A stretch of DNA of 23,015 bases from a bacterium (GCA_030544165.1 JAUNRP010000005.1:1-23015), one strand, 5' to 3'. Positions 8,311 through 17,414 are shown, counted from the stretch's first letter. Made by a program: numbers and translations. Notes: generated by a model not told the origin, from the sequence alone.

Positions 8311-9604
8311 CGGAAGCCTCCTCAGTGGACATGGCGAGTGCGGCCTCACGGCGGCGGCGGCGCGGCGAGGGCGGGAGTTGCTCTCCCGGCATCGGCGGCA
8401 CCGGGTAGCCACCCGCGTAGGCGTCGAAGACCGGAGCCTCGTCCTCCACGGCGGGGGCCACCTTCTTCTCCGGCCAGAGCAGGAGGAGGAGGATGACCAC
8501 ACCGAAGGCGACGGCGATTCCGATCAGGAACGTGGACTGCTGGATATCGGAGAAGGCCATCACGCCCTGGACCACGGTCACGGCCACCATCCAGATGAGG
8601 GCGGCGGGGATGAGGACCTTCCAGCCCAGCTTCATGAGCTGGTCGTAGCGCACGCGGAGCAGGGTTCCACGGATCCACACGAAGATGGCGGCCACGAACC
8701 ACATCTTGGCGATGAACCAGAACATGCCCCACCAGCCGTCGTTCATGATGCCGAGCTGGCTGAACGGCCAGGGTGCGAGCCAGCCTCCCAGGAACACCGT
8801 GACGGTGACCATGGAGACGTTGAGCAGGTTGATGTACTCGGCGAGGTAGAACCAGGCGAACTTCATCGAGGAGTACTCGGTCATGGGACCGGCCACGATC
8901 TCACCCTCGGCCTCGGGGAGGTCGAACGGGAGGCGGTTGATCTCACCGTTTCCGGAGATGAAGTAGATGATGAACGCCGGGAAGAGCGAGACGATCCACC
9001 ACTGGCTGGCCTGCGCGGCCACGATCGAGGAGGTGGACATCGATCCGGAGACGATGAACACGGAGACCAGCGCGAGGCCCATGGAGAGCTCGTAGGAGAT
9101 CATCTGGGCCGAGGCGCGCACGGCGCCGAACAGCGAGTAGGGCGAGCGGGCCGCCCAGCCACCGAGCACCATGCCGAACACGCCGATCCCGGTGATCGCG
9201 AGGATGTAGAGCACGCCCACCGGCATGTCCGCGAGCTGGAGCGGGGTGTTGATCCCGAACATGTTCACGTTCGGCCCCATGGGGATCACAGCCATCACCA
9301 TGAAGGCGGTGGCGGCGGCGATCACCGGGCCGAGGATGTAGATGACCTTGTCCGCGCCCTTGAGCCAGAAGTCTTCCTTGAGCATCAGCTTGAGCGCGTC
9401 CGCGATCGCCTGGAAGAACCCGAACGGGCCGATCACGTTGGGGCCGGGGCGCGTCTGGACGCGTCCCAGTCCGCGCCGCTCGAGCCAGAGCATCAGCAGC
9501 ACGCTGATGATCAGGAACAGCAGGATGAACACGGCCTTGATGAGCCAGATCCACCAGGTGTCCTGGCTGAAGTCCGCCACCGGTTCGGCGGTCACGAAGG
9601 GCAT
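8303..9604 (-). CDS. nuoH: NADH-quinone oxidoreductase subunit H
   Basis: NuoH anchors the peripheral arm to the membrane and forms much of the quinone chamber. Family segments are clear: LERRGLGRVQTRPGPN (41-56), GPFGFFQAIADALKL (59-73), SYELSMGLAL (170-179) and the loop NRLPFDLPEAEGEIVAG (223-239), which has the acidic residues lining the quinone path. I use the ATG at 9602-9604, overlapping the nuoG stop as TGATG. A GTG one codon earlier (9607) is in frame, gives a GTGA overlap and is better spaced from AGGGAGG, so it is a real alternative. The protein is 433 residues. After the last helix comes a hydrophilic tail with a run of five arginines and an acidic end, whose function I cannot assign. 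Confidence 0.96.
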   Translation of the reverse strand: MPFVTAEPVADFSQDTWWIWLIKAVFILLFLIISVLLMLWLERRGLGRVQTRPGPNVIGPFGFFQAIADALKLMLKEDFWLKGADKVIYILGPVIAAATAFMVMAVIPMGPNVNMFGINTPLQLADMPVGVLYILAITGIGVFGMVLGGWAARSPYSLFGAVRASAQMISYELSMGLALVSVFIVSGSMSTSSIVAAQASQWWIVSLFPAFIIYFISGNGEINRLPFDLPEAEGEIVAGPMTEYSSMKFAWFYLAEYINLLNVSMVTVTVFLGGWLAPWPFSQLGIMNDGWWGMFWFIAKMWFVAAIFVWIRGTLLRVRYDQLMKLGWKVLIPAALIWMVAVTVVQGVMAFSDIQQSTFLIGIAVAFGVVILLLLLWPEKKVAPAVEDEAPVFDAYAGGYPVPPMPGEQLPPSPRRRRREAALAMSTEEASDE

Positions 9605-12201
9605 CACGGCTGGGCCTCCCTGTTCAGGCGGACGAGGTCACCGGTGCGGGCACCGAGCTGCTCGTACACGTGCGATCCGGGTGAGTACTGGGGCAGCCAC
9701 ACCACGCCGTCGGGCATCTCGGTCACGAGGACCGGGAGGGTGAGCGAGCCAGCAGGACCGGAGATGGTCAGATCGTCCTCCGCGGAGGCGCCGAGCGCAT
9801 CGAGGGTCCCGGCGGAGATCCGGGCCACGGCCCGGTGCGCGGTTCCCGCGAGGTGCGGCTCGCCGTCCTGGAGGCGGCCGTCGTCGAGCATCAGCTTGAA
9901 GGTGGAGAGCACGGCCTCGCCGCCACCGGCGGTGGCACCCGCACCGGCCTCCACCCCGGCGAACTCCGCCGAACCGGACCAGCCCTCGAAGTCGGTGACC
10001 TGCTCCACGGCTCCCGAGAGTTCGCGGAGTTCGAGGTCCACCCCCATCTCCTCGGCGAGGTCGCTCAGGATCCGGCGGTCAGGCTGCTGGTAGGAGACGA
10101 GCACCTGCGGGAAGGGGCGCAGGCGGCCCTCCCAGTTCACGAACGTGCCCGCCTTCTCCACCGTGGGGGCCACGGGGAGCACCACATCGGCGAGCTCGGT
10201 GACCGAGGAGGCACGCACCTCGAGCGAGACCACGAAGGCCCTCTCGAGCGCGGCCCGCGCGGCGGCGGGGTCCGGAAGGTCCGCAACGTCGACGCCGCCG
10301 ACCACCACTCCCCCGAGCTCACCCGAGCCGAGCGCCTCCACGATTCCGGGCAGGTCACGTCCCGGCGTGGCCGGGATCTCGGTCCCAGCCCACACGAGGG
10401 CTGCGTCTGCACGCGCCTTCTCATCGGCGACGACGCGGCCACCCGGAAGGAGCCCGGGCAGGCAGCCGGCCTCGATGGCAGCGCGCTCTCCGGCGCGGCG
10501 GGGGATCCACTGGAGCCGCGCGCCGCTCGCCTTCGCGAGCTCCACGGCGGCGCTGATGGTGCCGGCGGTCTCTGCGGCGCGCTCCCCCACCAGGATGACG
10601 GAACCGGGCTGGGACAGGCCCTCCCGGACGGCAGCCGCGCCGTCGTCGTCGAGAATGGAACGGAGAACGGAGGGCTCGGTGCCGGGGACGGCCGGGAGCA
10701 GCTCGGCGCGCATCTTGGCGGCGCCGCGGGTGAGGAAGGGGGCCACGGTGGCCACCTTGACCCTGTCCGCGAGGACGCCCTTGCGGAGGCGGAGGAAGAC
10801 GTTGCCCGCCTCCTCCTCGGCCTCGAGGCCCACGAGGAGCACCTGGGGCGCGTTCTCGAGGTCCGTGAAGGTCACGCCGAGGCCGCTGCCGGCCACGGTG
10901 GCGAGGAACTCGGCCTCCTCGGCGGAGGAGACGCGGGCGCGGGCATCGATGTCATTGGTGCCGAGCACGCGGCGCGCGAACGCGGAGTACGCGAACGCGT
11001 CCTCGAGCGTGAGGCGCCCGCCGGGCAGCACGGCCACTCCCCCGGCATCCTTGGCCGCAGAGAGGCCGCGGGCGGCCACATCCAGGGCGTCGGACCAGGA
11101 GGTGGGAACCAGTTCACCGTTCTCCCGCACCATGGGCATGGTGAGGCGGTCCGGGGCGGTCTGCCACGTGAAGGCGAACCGGTCCTTGTCCGTGATCCAC
11201 TCCTCGTTGACCTCGGGATCGTTGCCGGCGAGGCGGCGGAGCACCACGCCCCGGCGCTGGTCCACGCGGATCGCGGCGCCGGAGGAATCGTGCTCGGCCA
11301 CGGACTCCACGGAGACCAGATCGAACGGGCGGGCCCGGAAGCGGTAGGTGGCCGAGGTGAGCGCGCCCACCGGGCAGATCTGGATGGTGTTGCCGGAGAA
11401 GTAGGAGGCGAACGGCCGGCCGGAGGCGTCCTCCTCGGCGTACCCGGTGGGGCCGGCATCGAGGCCGCCCAGGATCGCCGCGCCACCGGTGGGGCCGGTC
11501 AGGCTCGGGTCGTAGTTTCGCTCCACGCTGGTGCCCTCGGAGCTCGCGAAGTCCAGGACGGACTCGTCGAAGCGGCCGATCTGGGAGCCGTGCAGGGCGT
11601 GCACCTCGTAGCCCGGGGAGCCTCCGCCGCGGCCCTGGAGGGCGATGAACGCGTCTCCGGGGATCTCGGAGGAGAAGCGGGTGCAGCGCTGGCAGAGGAT
11701 GCAGCGGTCCCGGTCCAGGAGGATCTCGGTGGAGATCCGGATGGGCTTGGGGAACGTGCGCTTCACATCGATGAAGCGGGACTTGGCGCGGCCGTGGGCC
11801 AGGGCCTGGTTCTGGAGGGGGCACTCGCCGCCCTTGTCGCAGACCGGGCAGTCGAGGGGGTGGTTGATGAGCAGGAACTCGATCTGGGCGTGCTGGGCCA
11901 CATCGGAGACCTCGGAGGTGTGCTGGGTGTACACCTCCATCCCCGGGGTGACCTCCATGGTGCAGGAGGCCTGCGGCTTGGGCATCTTCTTGACGTTGCC
12001 CTCGCGGTCCGGGGTGGCCACCTCCACGAGGCACTGGCGGCAGGCGCCGGCGGGCTTGAGGAGGGGGTGGTCGCAGAAGCGCGGGATCTCGATGCCGGCC
12101 TGCTCCGCGGCGCGGATGATGAGCGTGCCCTTGGGCACGTCCACCTGGACACCGTCGATGGTGACGGTGACCGTTTCGACCTTGTTCTCGGTGGCTGTCA
12201 T
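9604..12201 (-). CDS. nuoG: NADH-quinone oxidoreductase subunit G, N7 ligands missing
   Basis: NuoG carries several iron-sulfur clusters of the Complex I electron wire. Ligands visible in order are Cys43/54/57/80 for [2Fe-2S] N1b; His114 and Cys118/121/127 for N5; and Cys167/170/173 with Cys276 for N4. From about residue 290 the protein continues as a degenerate molybdopterin-oxidoreductase-like domain. There, the CxxCxxxC-x27-C motif that binds the accessory N7 cluster in many bacteria is occupied by Ala302, Asp305, Ala309 and Thr337, so N7 is inferred absent. Only one Cys is found between residue 277 and the C-terminus (865). N1b, N5 and N4 look complete, so electron transfer should work. 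The ATG overlaps the nuoF stop as ATGA. Confidence 0.96.
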   Translation of the reverse strand: MTATENKVETVTVTIDGVQVDVPKGTLIIRAAEQAGIEIPRFCDHPLLKPAGACRQCLVEVATPDREGNVKKMPKPQASCTMEVTPGMEVYTQHTSEVSDVAQHAQIEFLLINHPLDCPVCDKGGECPLQNQALAHGRAKSRFIDVKRTFPKPIRISTEILLDRDRCILCQRCTRFSSEIPGDAFIALQGRGGGSPGYEVHALHGSQIGRFDESVLDFASSEGTSVERNYDPSLTGPTGGAAILGGLDAGPTGYAEEDASGRPFASYFSGNTIQICPVGALTSATYRFRARPFDLVSVESVAEHDSSGAAIRVDQRRGVVLRRLAGNDPEVNEEWITDKDRFAFTWQTAPDRLTMPMVRENGELVPTSWSDALDVAARGLSAAKDAGGVAVLPGGRLTLEDAFAYSAFARRVLGTNDIDARARVSSAEEAEFLATVAGSGLGVTFTDLENAPQVLLVGLEAEEEAGNVFLRLRKGVLADRVKVATVAPFLTRGAAKMRAELLPAVPGTEPSVLRSILDDDGAAAVREGLSQPGSVILVGERAAETAGTISAAVELAKASGARLQWIPRRAGERAAIEAGCLPGLLPGGRVVADEKARADAALVWAGTEIPATPGRDLPGIVEALGSGELGGVVVGGVDVADLPDPAAARAALERAFVVSLEVRASSVTELADVVLPVAPTVEKAGTFVNWEGRLRPFPQVLVSYQQPDRRILSDLAEEMGVDLELRELSGAVEQVTDFEGWSGSAEFAGVEAGAGATAGGGEAVLSTFKLMLDDGRLQDGEPHLAGTAHRAVARISAGTLDALGASAEDDLTISGPAGSLTLPVLVTEMPDGVVWLPQYSPGSHVYEQLGARTGDLVRLNREAQP

Positions 12202-13520
12202 GCTCCTGCCTTCGTCTCGAGGGCCGATGCCTCATACGGGAAGAGCTCCCACGCGGGGGTGGTGTACCCCTGCTCGAACTCCTCACGGAAGTACTTGATG
12301 CCGCTCTGGATCGGGTTCGCGGAGGCGTCGCCGAGTGCGCAGAAGGACCGGCCGAGGATGTTGGCCGAGACCTCGAGCAGCAGGTCCACGTCTCCCGGCA
12401 CGCCCCTGCCCGCCTCGAGGCGGTGCATGATCTGGCGCATCCAGTAGGTGCCCTCCCGGCAGGGGGTGCACTTTCCGCAGGACTCGTGCTGGTAGAAGTC
12501 GGTCCAGCCGCGGATCACGCGCACCACCGAGGTGGTCTCGTCGAACACCTGGAGCGAGCGGGTTCCGAGCATGGAGCCGCTGGCGGCCACCGAATCGTAA
12601 TCCAGCGGCACATCGAGGTGCTCGGCGGTGAAGATCGGGGAGGAGGAGCCTCCCGGGGTGAAGAACTTCAGCTCGTGGCCCTCGCGCATCCCGCCCGTCA
12701 TCTCGAGCAGCTCGCGCATGGTGACCCCGAACGGCGCCTCCACCTGGCCGGGGTTCCTCACGTGGCCGGAGAGGGAGAAGATGCCGTGGCCGGTGGACTT
12801 CTCCGTTCCCATGGCCTTGAACCAGTCCGCGCCGCGGCTGATGATTCCCGGGACCGAGGCGATCGACTCCACGTTGTTCACCACGGTGGGGCGGGCGTTG
12901 TAGCCGGCCACAGCGGGGAACGGGGGCTTGAGGCGGGGCTGGCCGCGCCGGCCCTCGAGCGAGTCGAGGAGCGCGGTCTCCTCGCCGCAGATGTAGGCGC
13001 CGGCGCCGGCGTGGATGGTGATCTCGAGGTCGTAGTCCTTGTTCGGGCCCACCCCCTTGCCGATCAGGCCCGCCTCGCGCGCCTCGCGCACCGCCTGCAG
13101 CAGTCGGCGGTAGACGTGGACCACCTCTCCGCGGAGGTAGACGAAGGCGTGGTGGCCCCCGATCGCGTACGTGGTGATCGCCATGCCCTCGATCAGCACG
13201 TGCGGGTTGGCCATCATGAGCGGGATGTCCTTGCAGGCACCCGGCTCGGACTCGTCCGCGTTGACCACGAGGTAGCGCGGGCCGCCGTCGGGCGCGGGGA
13301 GGAAGGACCACTTGAGGCCGGTGGGGAATCCCGCACCGCCGCGCCCCCGGAGGGACGAGTCCTTCATGATGGTGACGATCTCCTCGGGGTCCATCCCCTG
13401 GGCGGTCTTCCACGCCTGGTAGCCGCCGCTCTTCCGGTAGACGTCCAGGGTCCAGGAGCGGTCGGTTCCCCAGAGATCGGAGAGGACCGGGGTGAGGCGG
13501 CCGGGTTCGGTGAGGGTCAC
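12198..13520 (-). CDS. nuoF: NADH-quinone oxidoreductase subunit F (NADH/FMN-binding)
   Basis: NuoF oxidises NADH through FMN and hands electrons to cluster N3. The 440-residue protein has the glycine-rich nucleotide/FMN region RGRGGAGFPTGLKW (58-71), NADESEPGACKD (88-98) and ICGEETALLDSLEGRRG (177-193). The N3 [4Fe-4S] ligands are Cys348/351/354 in SCGKCTPCREG and Cys394 in RSFCALGD. The GTG start overlaps the nuoE stop as GTGA, and the run of GAG codons closing nuoE makes a strong AGGAGGAG ribosome binding site. Length is typical and no key residue is missing. Confidence 0.97.
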   Translation of the reverse strand: MTLTEPGRLTPVLSDLWGTDRSWTLDVYRKSGGYQAWKTAQGMDPEEIVTIMKDSSLRGRGGAGFPTGLKWSFLPAPDGGPRYLVVNADESEPGACKDIPLMMANPHVLIEGMAITTYAIGGHHAFVYLRGEVVHVYRRLLQAVREAREAGLIGKGVGPNKDYDLEITIHAGAGAYICGEETALLDSLEGRRGQPRLKPPFPAVAGYNARPTVVNNVESIASVPGIISRGADWFKAMGTEKSTGHGIFSLSGHVRNPGQVEAPFGVTMRELLEMTGGMREGHELKFFTPGGSSSPIFTAEHLDVPLDYDSVAASGSMLGTRSLQVFDETTSVVRVIRGWTDFYQHESCGKCTPCREGTYWMRQIMHRLEAGRGVPGDVDLLLEVSANILGRSFCALGDASANPIQSGIKYFREEFEQGYTTPAWELFPYEASALETKAGA

Positions 13521-14404
13521 TTCTCCTCCTCCTTGCTGGGCGCCTCTTCGCTGTCATCCCTCGCCGCGTTCGGGTCCGGGGTGTTCGGCTTGGAGACCGT
13601 GTCCGGATCCACGTCCTGCTGGCTGGTCACCTCGCGCTCCGCAGAGGAGCCGGGCTCGCCGGCCGCCGGGGTTCCCTCGGTCACGTTGCGGTCCTGCTCG
13701 GTGCTCATCGTGGGATCTTCCTCCGCCTCGGTAGCGCTCGGATCGTAGGGGGCACGCCAGTCGTTCTCCGCCGCGAGCCGGTTGCCCAGCAGGGAGGCGG
13801 GGCCTGCCGAGGGGCCCTGGTCGGCGAGGCCGTCCTCGAAGCCGGCGAGCGTGCGGGAGACCTCGCGGAAGGTGGGCACCTTCTCCGGGCCGCGCGTGGG
13901 GTGGATGTCCCGGCCCGCCAGGATGTCGTCCACGAGGGCGAGCGCGGAGGCGCGGGTCTGGTTGTCGAAGAACTCCCAGTTCACCATCACCACCGGTGCG
14001 TAGTCGCAGGCCGCGTTGCACTCGAGGCGCTCGAGGGTGATCAGGCCGTCCTCGGTGGTCTCGTCCGCGTGCAGCCCCAGCTTCTCGGAGACCGCCTCGT
14101 AGATCAGGTCACCGCCCATGACGCCGCACACGGGGTTGATGCACACCCCGAAGTTGTAGGTGCCGTTGGGGTGGCGGCGGTACTGCGAGTAGAAGGTGGC
14201 CACCGCGCTCACCTCGGCGCGGGTGAGGCCCAGGACCTCGGCGCACAGGGCGATCCCGCGGGCGGAGACGAAGCCCTCCTCGGACTGGACCAGGTGCAGC
14301 ATGGGACCGAGCGCGGAGCGCTGGTTGTCCGGGTAGCGGGAGACGATCTCCTCCGCGTCTGCCCTCAGGCGCGCGTGGACGTCCGGAGCGAAGCCCTCGC
14401 TCAT
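13517..14404 (-). CDS. nuoE: NADH-quinone oxidoreductase subunit E with extended acidic tail
   Basis: NuoE is the 24-kDa-type subunit that binds [2Fe-2S] cluster N1a next to NuoF. Its thioredoxin-like core has the ligands Cys88 and Cys93 (CINPVC) and Cys129 and Cys133 (CNAAC), with the expected x4 and x3 spacings. The helical N-terminal part (about 8-80) includes the family segment SAVATFYSQYRRHP. The core ends near residue 165. The remaining 130 or so residues are hydrophilic, rich in Glu, Asp, Ser, Pro and Thr, and probably disordered; this makes the 295-residue protein long for NuoE. The ATG overlaps the nuoD stop as ATGA. Confidence 0.96.
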   Translation of the reverse strand: MSEGFAPDVHARLRADAEEIVSRYPDNQRSALGPMLHLVQSEEGFVSARGIALCAEVLGLTRAEVSAVATFYSQYRRHPNGTYNFGVCINPVCGVMGGDLIYEAVSEKLGLHADETTEDGLITLERLECNAACDYAPVVMVNWEFFDNQTRASALALVDDILAGRDIHPTRGPEKVPTFREVSRTLAGFEDGLADQGPSAGPASLLGNRLAAENDWRAPYDPSATEAEEDPTMSTEQDRNVTEGTPAAGEPGSSAEREVTSQQDVDPDTVSKPNTPDPNAARDDSEEAPSKEEEK

Positions 14405-15738
14405 CGGTCAACACCTCCAAGAACGGGATCGATCGTGCCGAGTGCGGTGATCACATCGGCAATCACGCCGCCCTCCACCATCATGGACAGCGACTGCAGG
14501 TTGGCGAACGAGGGCTCGCGGAAGTGCACGCGGTAGGGGCGCGTCCCGCCGTCGGAGACCGCGTGGCAGAGCATGAGGCCCTTCGCGTGCTCGATGAGGG
14601 AGAAGGCCTGGCCCGGGGGCACCCGGAAGCCCTCCGTCACCAGCTTGAAGTGGTGGATGAGCGATTCCATGGAGTCGGACATGATCTCGCGGATGTGCTC
14701 GAACGAGTTGCCCTGCCCGTCCGCGCCCACGGAGAGCTGCGCGGGCCAGGAGATCCGCTTGTCCTCCACCATCACCGGCTCGCCCTCGGAGGCGTCCAGG
14801 CGGTCGAGCACCTGCATCACGATCTTGAGGGACTCGAAGCACTCGTAGTAGCGCACGGCGGTGCGGTTGTACGGGTCCGAGTAGTCCGTGACCGGCACAT
14901 CGAACTCGTAGGTCTCATACCCGCAGTAGGGCGCGAACTTGCGTGCGTCCATGGGGTAGCCGGCCGCGCGGAGGCAGGGGCCGGAGAGGGACAGGGCCAT
15001 GCCCGCGGTGAGCGAGATGTAGGAGACCTTCTTCATGCGGGCCTTCCAGATGGGGTTCTCCATCGTCAGGCCCATGAGGTTCTGCACCTCCTCGCGGATC
15101 GCGGGGACGTATTGGCGCACCATGTCCACCGTGCCCGCCGGCATGTCCTGGGCCACGCCGCCCGGCCGGATGTACGCGTGGTTCATGCGCAGTCCGGTCA
15201 CCGCCTCGAAGATCTTCAGGATGAACTCACGGCCCCGGAAGCCGTAGGTCATCATGGTGGTGGCCGCGAGCTCGTTACCGGCCGAACCGATGGCCACGAG
15301 GTGCGAGGCGATCCGGTTGAGCTCCATGAGGAGCACGCGGATCTCCGAGGCGCGGCGCGGGATCTGATCGGTGATCCCGAGCAGCTTCTCCACGGCGAGG
15401 CAGTAGGAGACCTCGTTGAAGATCGGGGCCACGTAGTCCATGCGGGTGGCGAACGTGACGCCCTGCGTCCACGTCCGGTACTCCATGTTCTTCTCGATCC
15501 CCGTGTGCAGGTAGCCGGTCCCCACCCGGCACCCCTTCACGTGCTCACCCTCCACATCGAGGATGAGGCGGAGCACGCCGTGCGTGGAGGGGTGCACCGG
15601 GCCCATGTTGATGACCATGCGCTCCTCGGAGATGCGCTCGGCCTCGGCCGCGATATCGTCCCAGTCACCACCGGAGGCGGTGTACTCGCGCAGGACCTCG
15701 TCCTCGATGAGGGGCGGCGTTGCGTGGAAATCGCTCAT
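14401..15738 (-). CDS. nuoD: NADH-quinone oxidoreductase subunit D (49-kDa type)
   Basis: NuoD forms the quinone-binding site with NuoB, close to cluster N2. The 445-residue protein includes MGPVHPSTHGVLRL (45-58) and TRMDYVAP (98-105). His53 and Tyr102 correspond by motif and spacing to the quinone headgroup ligands of the Thermus subunit (His38 and Tyr87). The conserved RPGGVAQDMP (191-200) is also present. It is a separate gene from nuoC, unlike the fused nuoCD of E. coli. The ATG overlaps the nuoC stop as ATGA. Confidence 0.97.
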   Translation of the reverse strand: MSDFHATPPLIEDEVLREYTASGGDWDDIAAEAERISEERMVINMGPVHPSTHGVLRLILDVEGEHVKGCRVGTGYLHTGIEKNMEYRTWTQGVTFATRMDYVAPIFNEVSYCLAVEKLLGITDQIPRRASEIRVLLMELNRIASHLVAIGSAGNELAATTMMTYGFRGREFILKIFEAVTGLRMNHAYIRPGGVAQDMPAGTVDMVRQYVPAIREEVQNLMGLTMENPIWKARMKKVSYISLTAGMALSLSGPCLRAAGYPMDARKFAPYCGYETYEFDVPVTDYSDPYNRTAVRYYECFESLKIVMQVLDRLDASEGEPVMVEDKRISWPAQLSVGADGQGNSFEHIREIMSDSMESLIHHFKLVTEGFRVPPGQAFSLIEHAKGLMLCHAVSDGGTRPYRVHFREPSFANLQSLSMMVEGGVIADVITALGTIDPVLGGVDR

Positions 15739-16463
15739 GAGTAGTTCCTCCGGGCATCTGCGGGCGGAATGGTGGCGCCCTTGTACTCCACCGGGATACC
15801 TCCGAGCGGGTAGTCCTTCCGCTGCGGGTGGCCCACCCAGTCATCCGGCATGGCCGTGCGGGCGAGGCCCGGGTGGCCGTCGAACACGATGCCGAACAGG
15901 TCCCAGGTCTCGCGCTCCTGCCAGTCGTTGCCGGGGTAGACGGCCACAACGGAGGGGATGTGCGGGTGGGAGTCCGGGACCGAGACCTCGAGGCGGAGCA
16001 CGCGCCCGCCGTGGGTCAGGGAGAGGAGGTGGTAGACGGCGTGGAGCTCGCGGTCCACATCCGCCGGGTAGTGCACGCCGGAGACGCCGATGCAGAACTC
16101 GAAGCGCAGGTCCTGCTCGTCACGCAGCGCCTGGCACACGGCCACGATGTGCTCGGCGGCGATGTGGAGGGTGAACTCGCCGCGGTCCACCACGGCCTTC
16201 TCGATCACCTCGGACGGATCGAGGCCGCCCTCCTCGAGGACCTCCTCGAGGATCTCGTAGACCTCATCGAACCAGGACCCGAACGGTCGGGAGCTCTCCC
16301 CCGGCATCACCACGGTGCGGGTGAGGCCACCGAATCCGGAGGTGTCACCCGAGCCGTGGGCGCCGAACATGCCGGAGCGCTGGGCGATCACATCGAGCCG
16401 CTGGGCGCCCTCGGGCACCTCGTGGGCGGCGATCTCCCGCTCGGGGGTGGTGGAGTCTGTCAT
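15735..16463 (-). CDS. nuoC: NADH-quinone oxidoreductase subunit C (30-kDa type)
   Basis: NuoC is a structural subunit of the peripheral arm beside NuoD and binds no cofactor. The 242-residue protein has the 30-kDa family signature ERETWDLFGI (183-192) followed by GHPGLARTAMPDDWVGHP and RKDYPLGG. The first 60 residues are less conserved and Gly/Ser-rich (FGAHGSGDTSGFGG), as is common in actinobacterial NuoC. The ATG overlaps the nuoB stop as ATGA, and the end overlaps nuoD as ATGA. Confidence 0.96.
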   Translation of the reverse strand: MTDSTTPEREIAAHEVPEGAQRLDVIAQRSGMFGAHGSGDTSGFGGLTRTVVMPGESSRPFGSWFDEVYEILEEVLEEGGLDPSEVIEKAVVDRGEFTLHIAAEHIVAVCQALRDEQDLRFEFCIGVSGVHYPADVDRELHAVYHLLSLTHGGRVLRLEVSVPDSHPHIPSVVAVYPGNDWQERETWDLFGIVFDGHPGLARTAMPDDWVGHPQRKDYPLGGIPVEYKGATIPPADARRNYS

Positions 16464-17014
16464 GCGAGCAGCCCCTTCATCTGGTGGGTGGGGGTGGCGG
16501 CCAGCGCGGCCTGCTCGGCGGCACGCGCGATCTCGCGGCGGTGCGCACCCAGCGGCTCCACCTTCTGGTGCTTGCGGAGCTCGAGGATGGAGTTGATGAG
16601 CATCTCCGGGCGCGGCGGGCAGCCGGGCAGGTAGATGTCAACGGGAACGATGTGGTCCGCGCCCTGGATCAGGGCGTAGTTGTTGAACATGCCGCCGGTG
16701 GAGGCGCACACGCCCATGGAGATGACCCACTTGGGATCCACCATGGAGTCGTAGATGCCGCGCACCACGGGGGCCATCTTCTGGGAGACGCGCCCGGCCA
16801 CGATCATGATGTCCGCGTGGCGCGGGGAGGCCCGGAAGATCTCGAGGCCGAAGCGGGCCATGTCGAACCGCGGGGTTCCCGCCGCCATCATCTCGATGGC
16901 GCAGCAGGCGAGGCCCATGGTGACGGGCCACTGGGAGGTGGCCCTGGCCCAGCCGGCCAGTTTCTCCACCGTGCTGAGCATGAACCCGGCTGGAGCGTGC
17001 TCCTCGATTCCCAT
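16460..17014 (-). CDS. nuoB: NADH-quinone oxidoreductase subunit B (N2 cluster)
   Basis: NuoB carries the terminal [4Fe-4S] cluster N2, which reduces menaquinone. The ligands are visible as the tandem Cys37-Cys38 (MGLACCAIEMM), Cys103 (SMGVCASTGGMFNNY) and Cys132 (YLPGCPPRPE). The 184-residue length is typical. The ATG at 17012-17014 is 9 nt after the nuoA stop and is preceded by AGGAG, which begins right at the nuoA stop codon. Confidence 0.97.
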   Translation of the reverse strand: MGIEEHAPAGFMLSTVEKLAGWARATSQWPVTMGLACCAIEMMAAGTPRFDMARFGLEIFRASPRHADIMIVAGRVSQKMAPVVRGIYDSMVDPKWVISMGVCASTGGMFNNYALIQGADHIVPVDIYLPGCPPRPEMLINSILELRKHQKVEPLGAHRREIARAAEQAALAATPTHQMKGLLA

Positions 17015-17023
17015 CCGTTTCTC

Positions 17024-17386
17024 CTATTCCCAATCGAGCCCACCGCGGCGCCACTCATAGAGGTAGGGCACCGTGATGAGGAAGACGAAGGTGAGCATGG
17101 CGATCAGGCCGAACATGCCGAGGTCCCGGAAGCCCACGGCCCACGGGTACATGAACACCACCTCGATGTCGAAGATGATGAAGGTCATTCCCACCAGGTA
17201 GAAGCGCACGGGGAAGCGGCCGCCGTGCGGGGCCATGGGAGTGGGGTCCACACCGCACTCGTAGTTGGAGACCTTGACGCGGTTGAAGCGCTTGGGGCCG
17301 AGGATCGCGGAGAGCGCGAGTCCGCCGACCGCGAGGACCAGTGCGAGTCCTGCCATCCAGAGGATTGGGACGAACGGATTCGTCAT
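17024..17386 (-). CDS. nuoA: NADH-quinone oxidoreductase subunit A
   Basis: NuoA is a three-helix membrane subunit near the quinone entry site and is the first subunit gene of the set. The 120-residue protein shows the loop motif SNYECGVDP (40-48), RFYLVGMTFIIFDIEVVF (61-78) with the conserved acidic pair Asp73 and Glu75, and the third helix at about 91-109. The ATG at 17384-17386 has GGGAGG four nt upstream. Only 28 nt separate it from the menJ-like stop, and I see no promoter there, so nuo transcription very likely reads through from the flavoprotein gene or further upstream. Confidence 0.97.
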   Translation of the reverse strand: MTNPFVPILWMAGLALVLAVGGLALSAILGPKRFNRVKVSNYECGVDPTPMAPHGGRFPVRFYLVGMTFIIFDIEVVFMYPWAVGFRDLGMFGLIAMLTFVFLITVPYLYEWRRGGLDWE

Positions 17387-17414
17387 GGGGCCTCCCTGTT
17401 CATCATCGAAGTAC

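Noticed and set aside
8311..8502. N-terminal extension of nuoI to an upstream start
   Set aside because: The extra residues are Arg/Ser/Pro-rich, lie wholly within nuoH and have no similarity to NuoI; the ATG at 8310 gives the usual short overlap.
9604..12201. NuoG as a nitrate reductase or formate dehydrogenase subunit
   Set aside because: The later domain resembles molybdopterin oxidoreductases, but the N-terminal cluster set, gene position between nuoF and nuoH and absence of cofactor ligands fit NuoG.
9835..12447. 870-residue open frame on the plus strand opposite nuoG
   Set aside because: The real protein on the minus strand has all expected cluster motifs; the antisense product is a Gly/Ala/Leu/His-rich artefact of codon bias.
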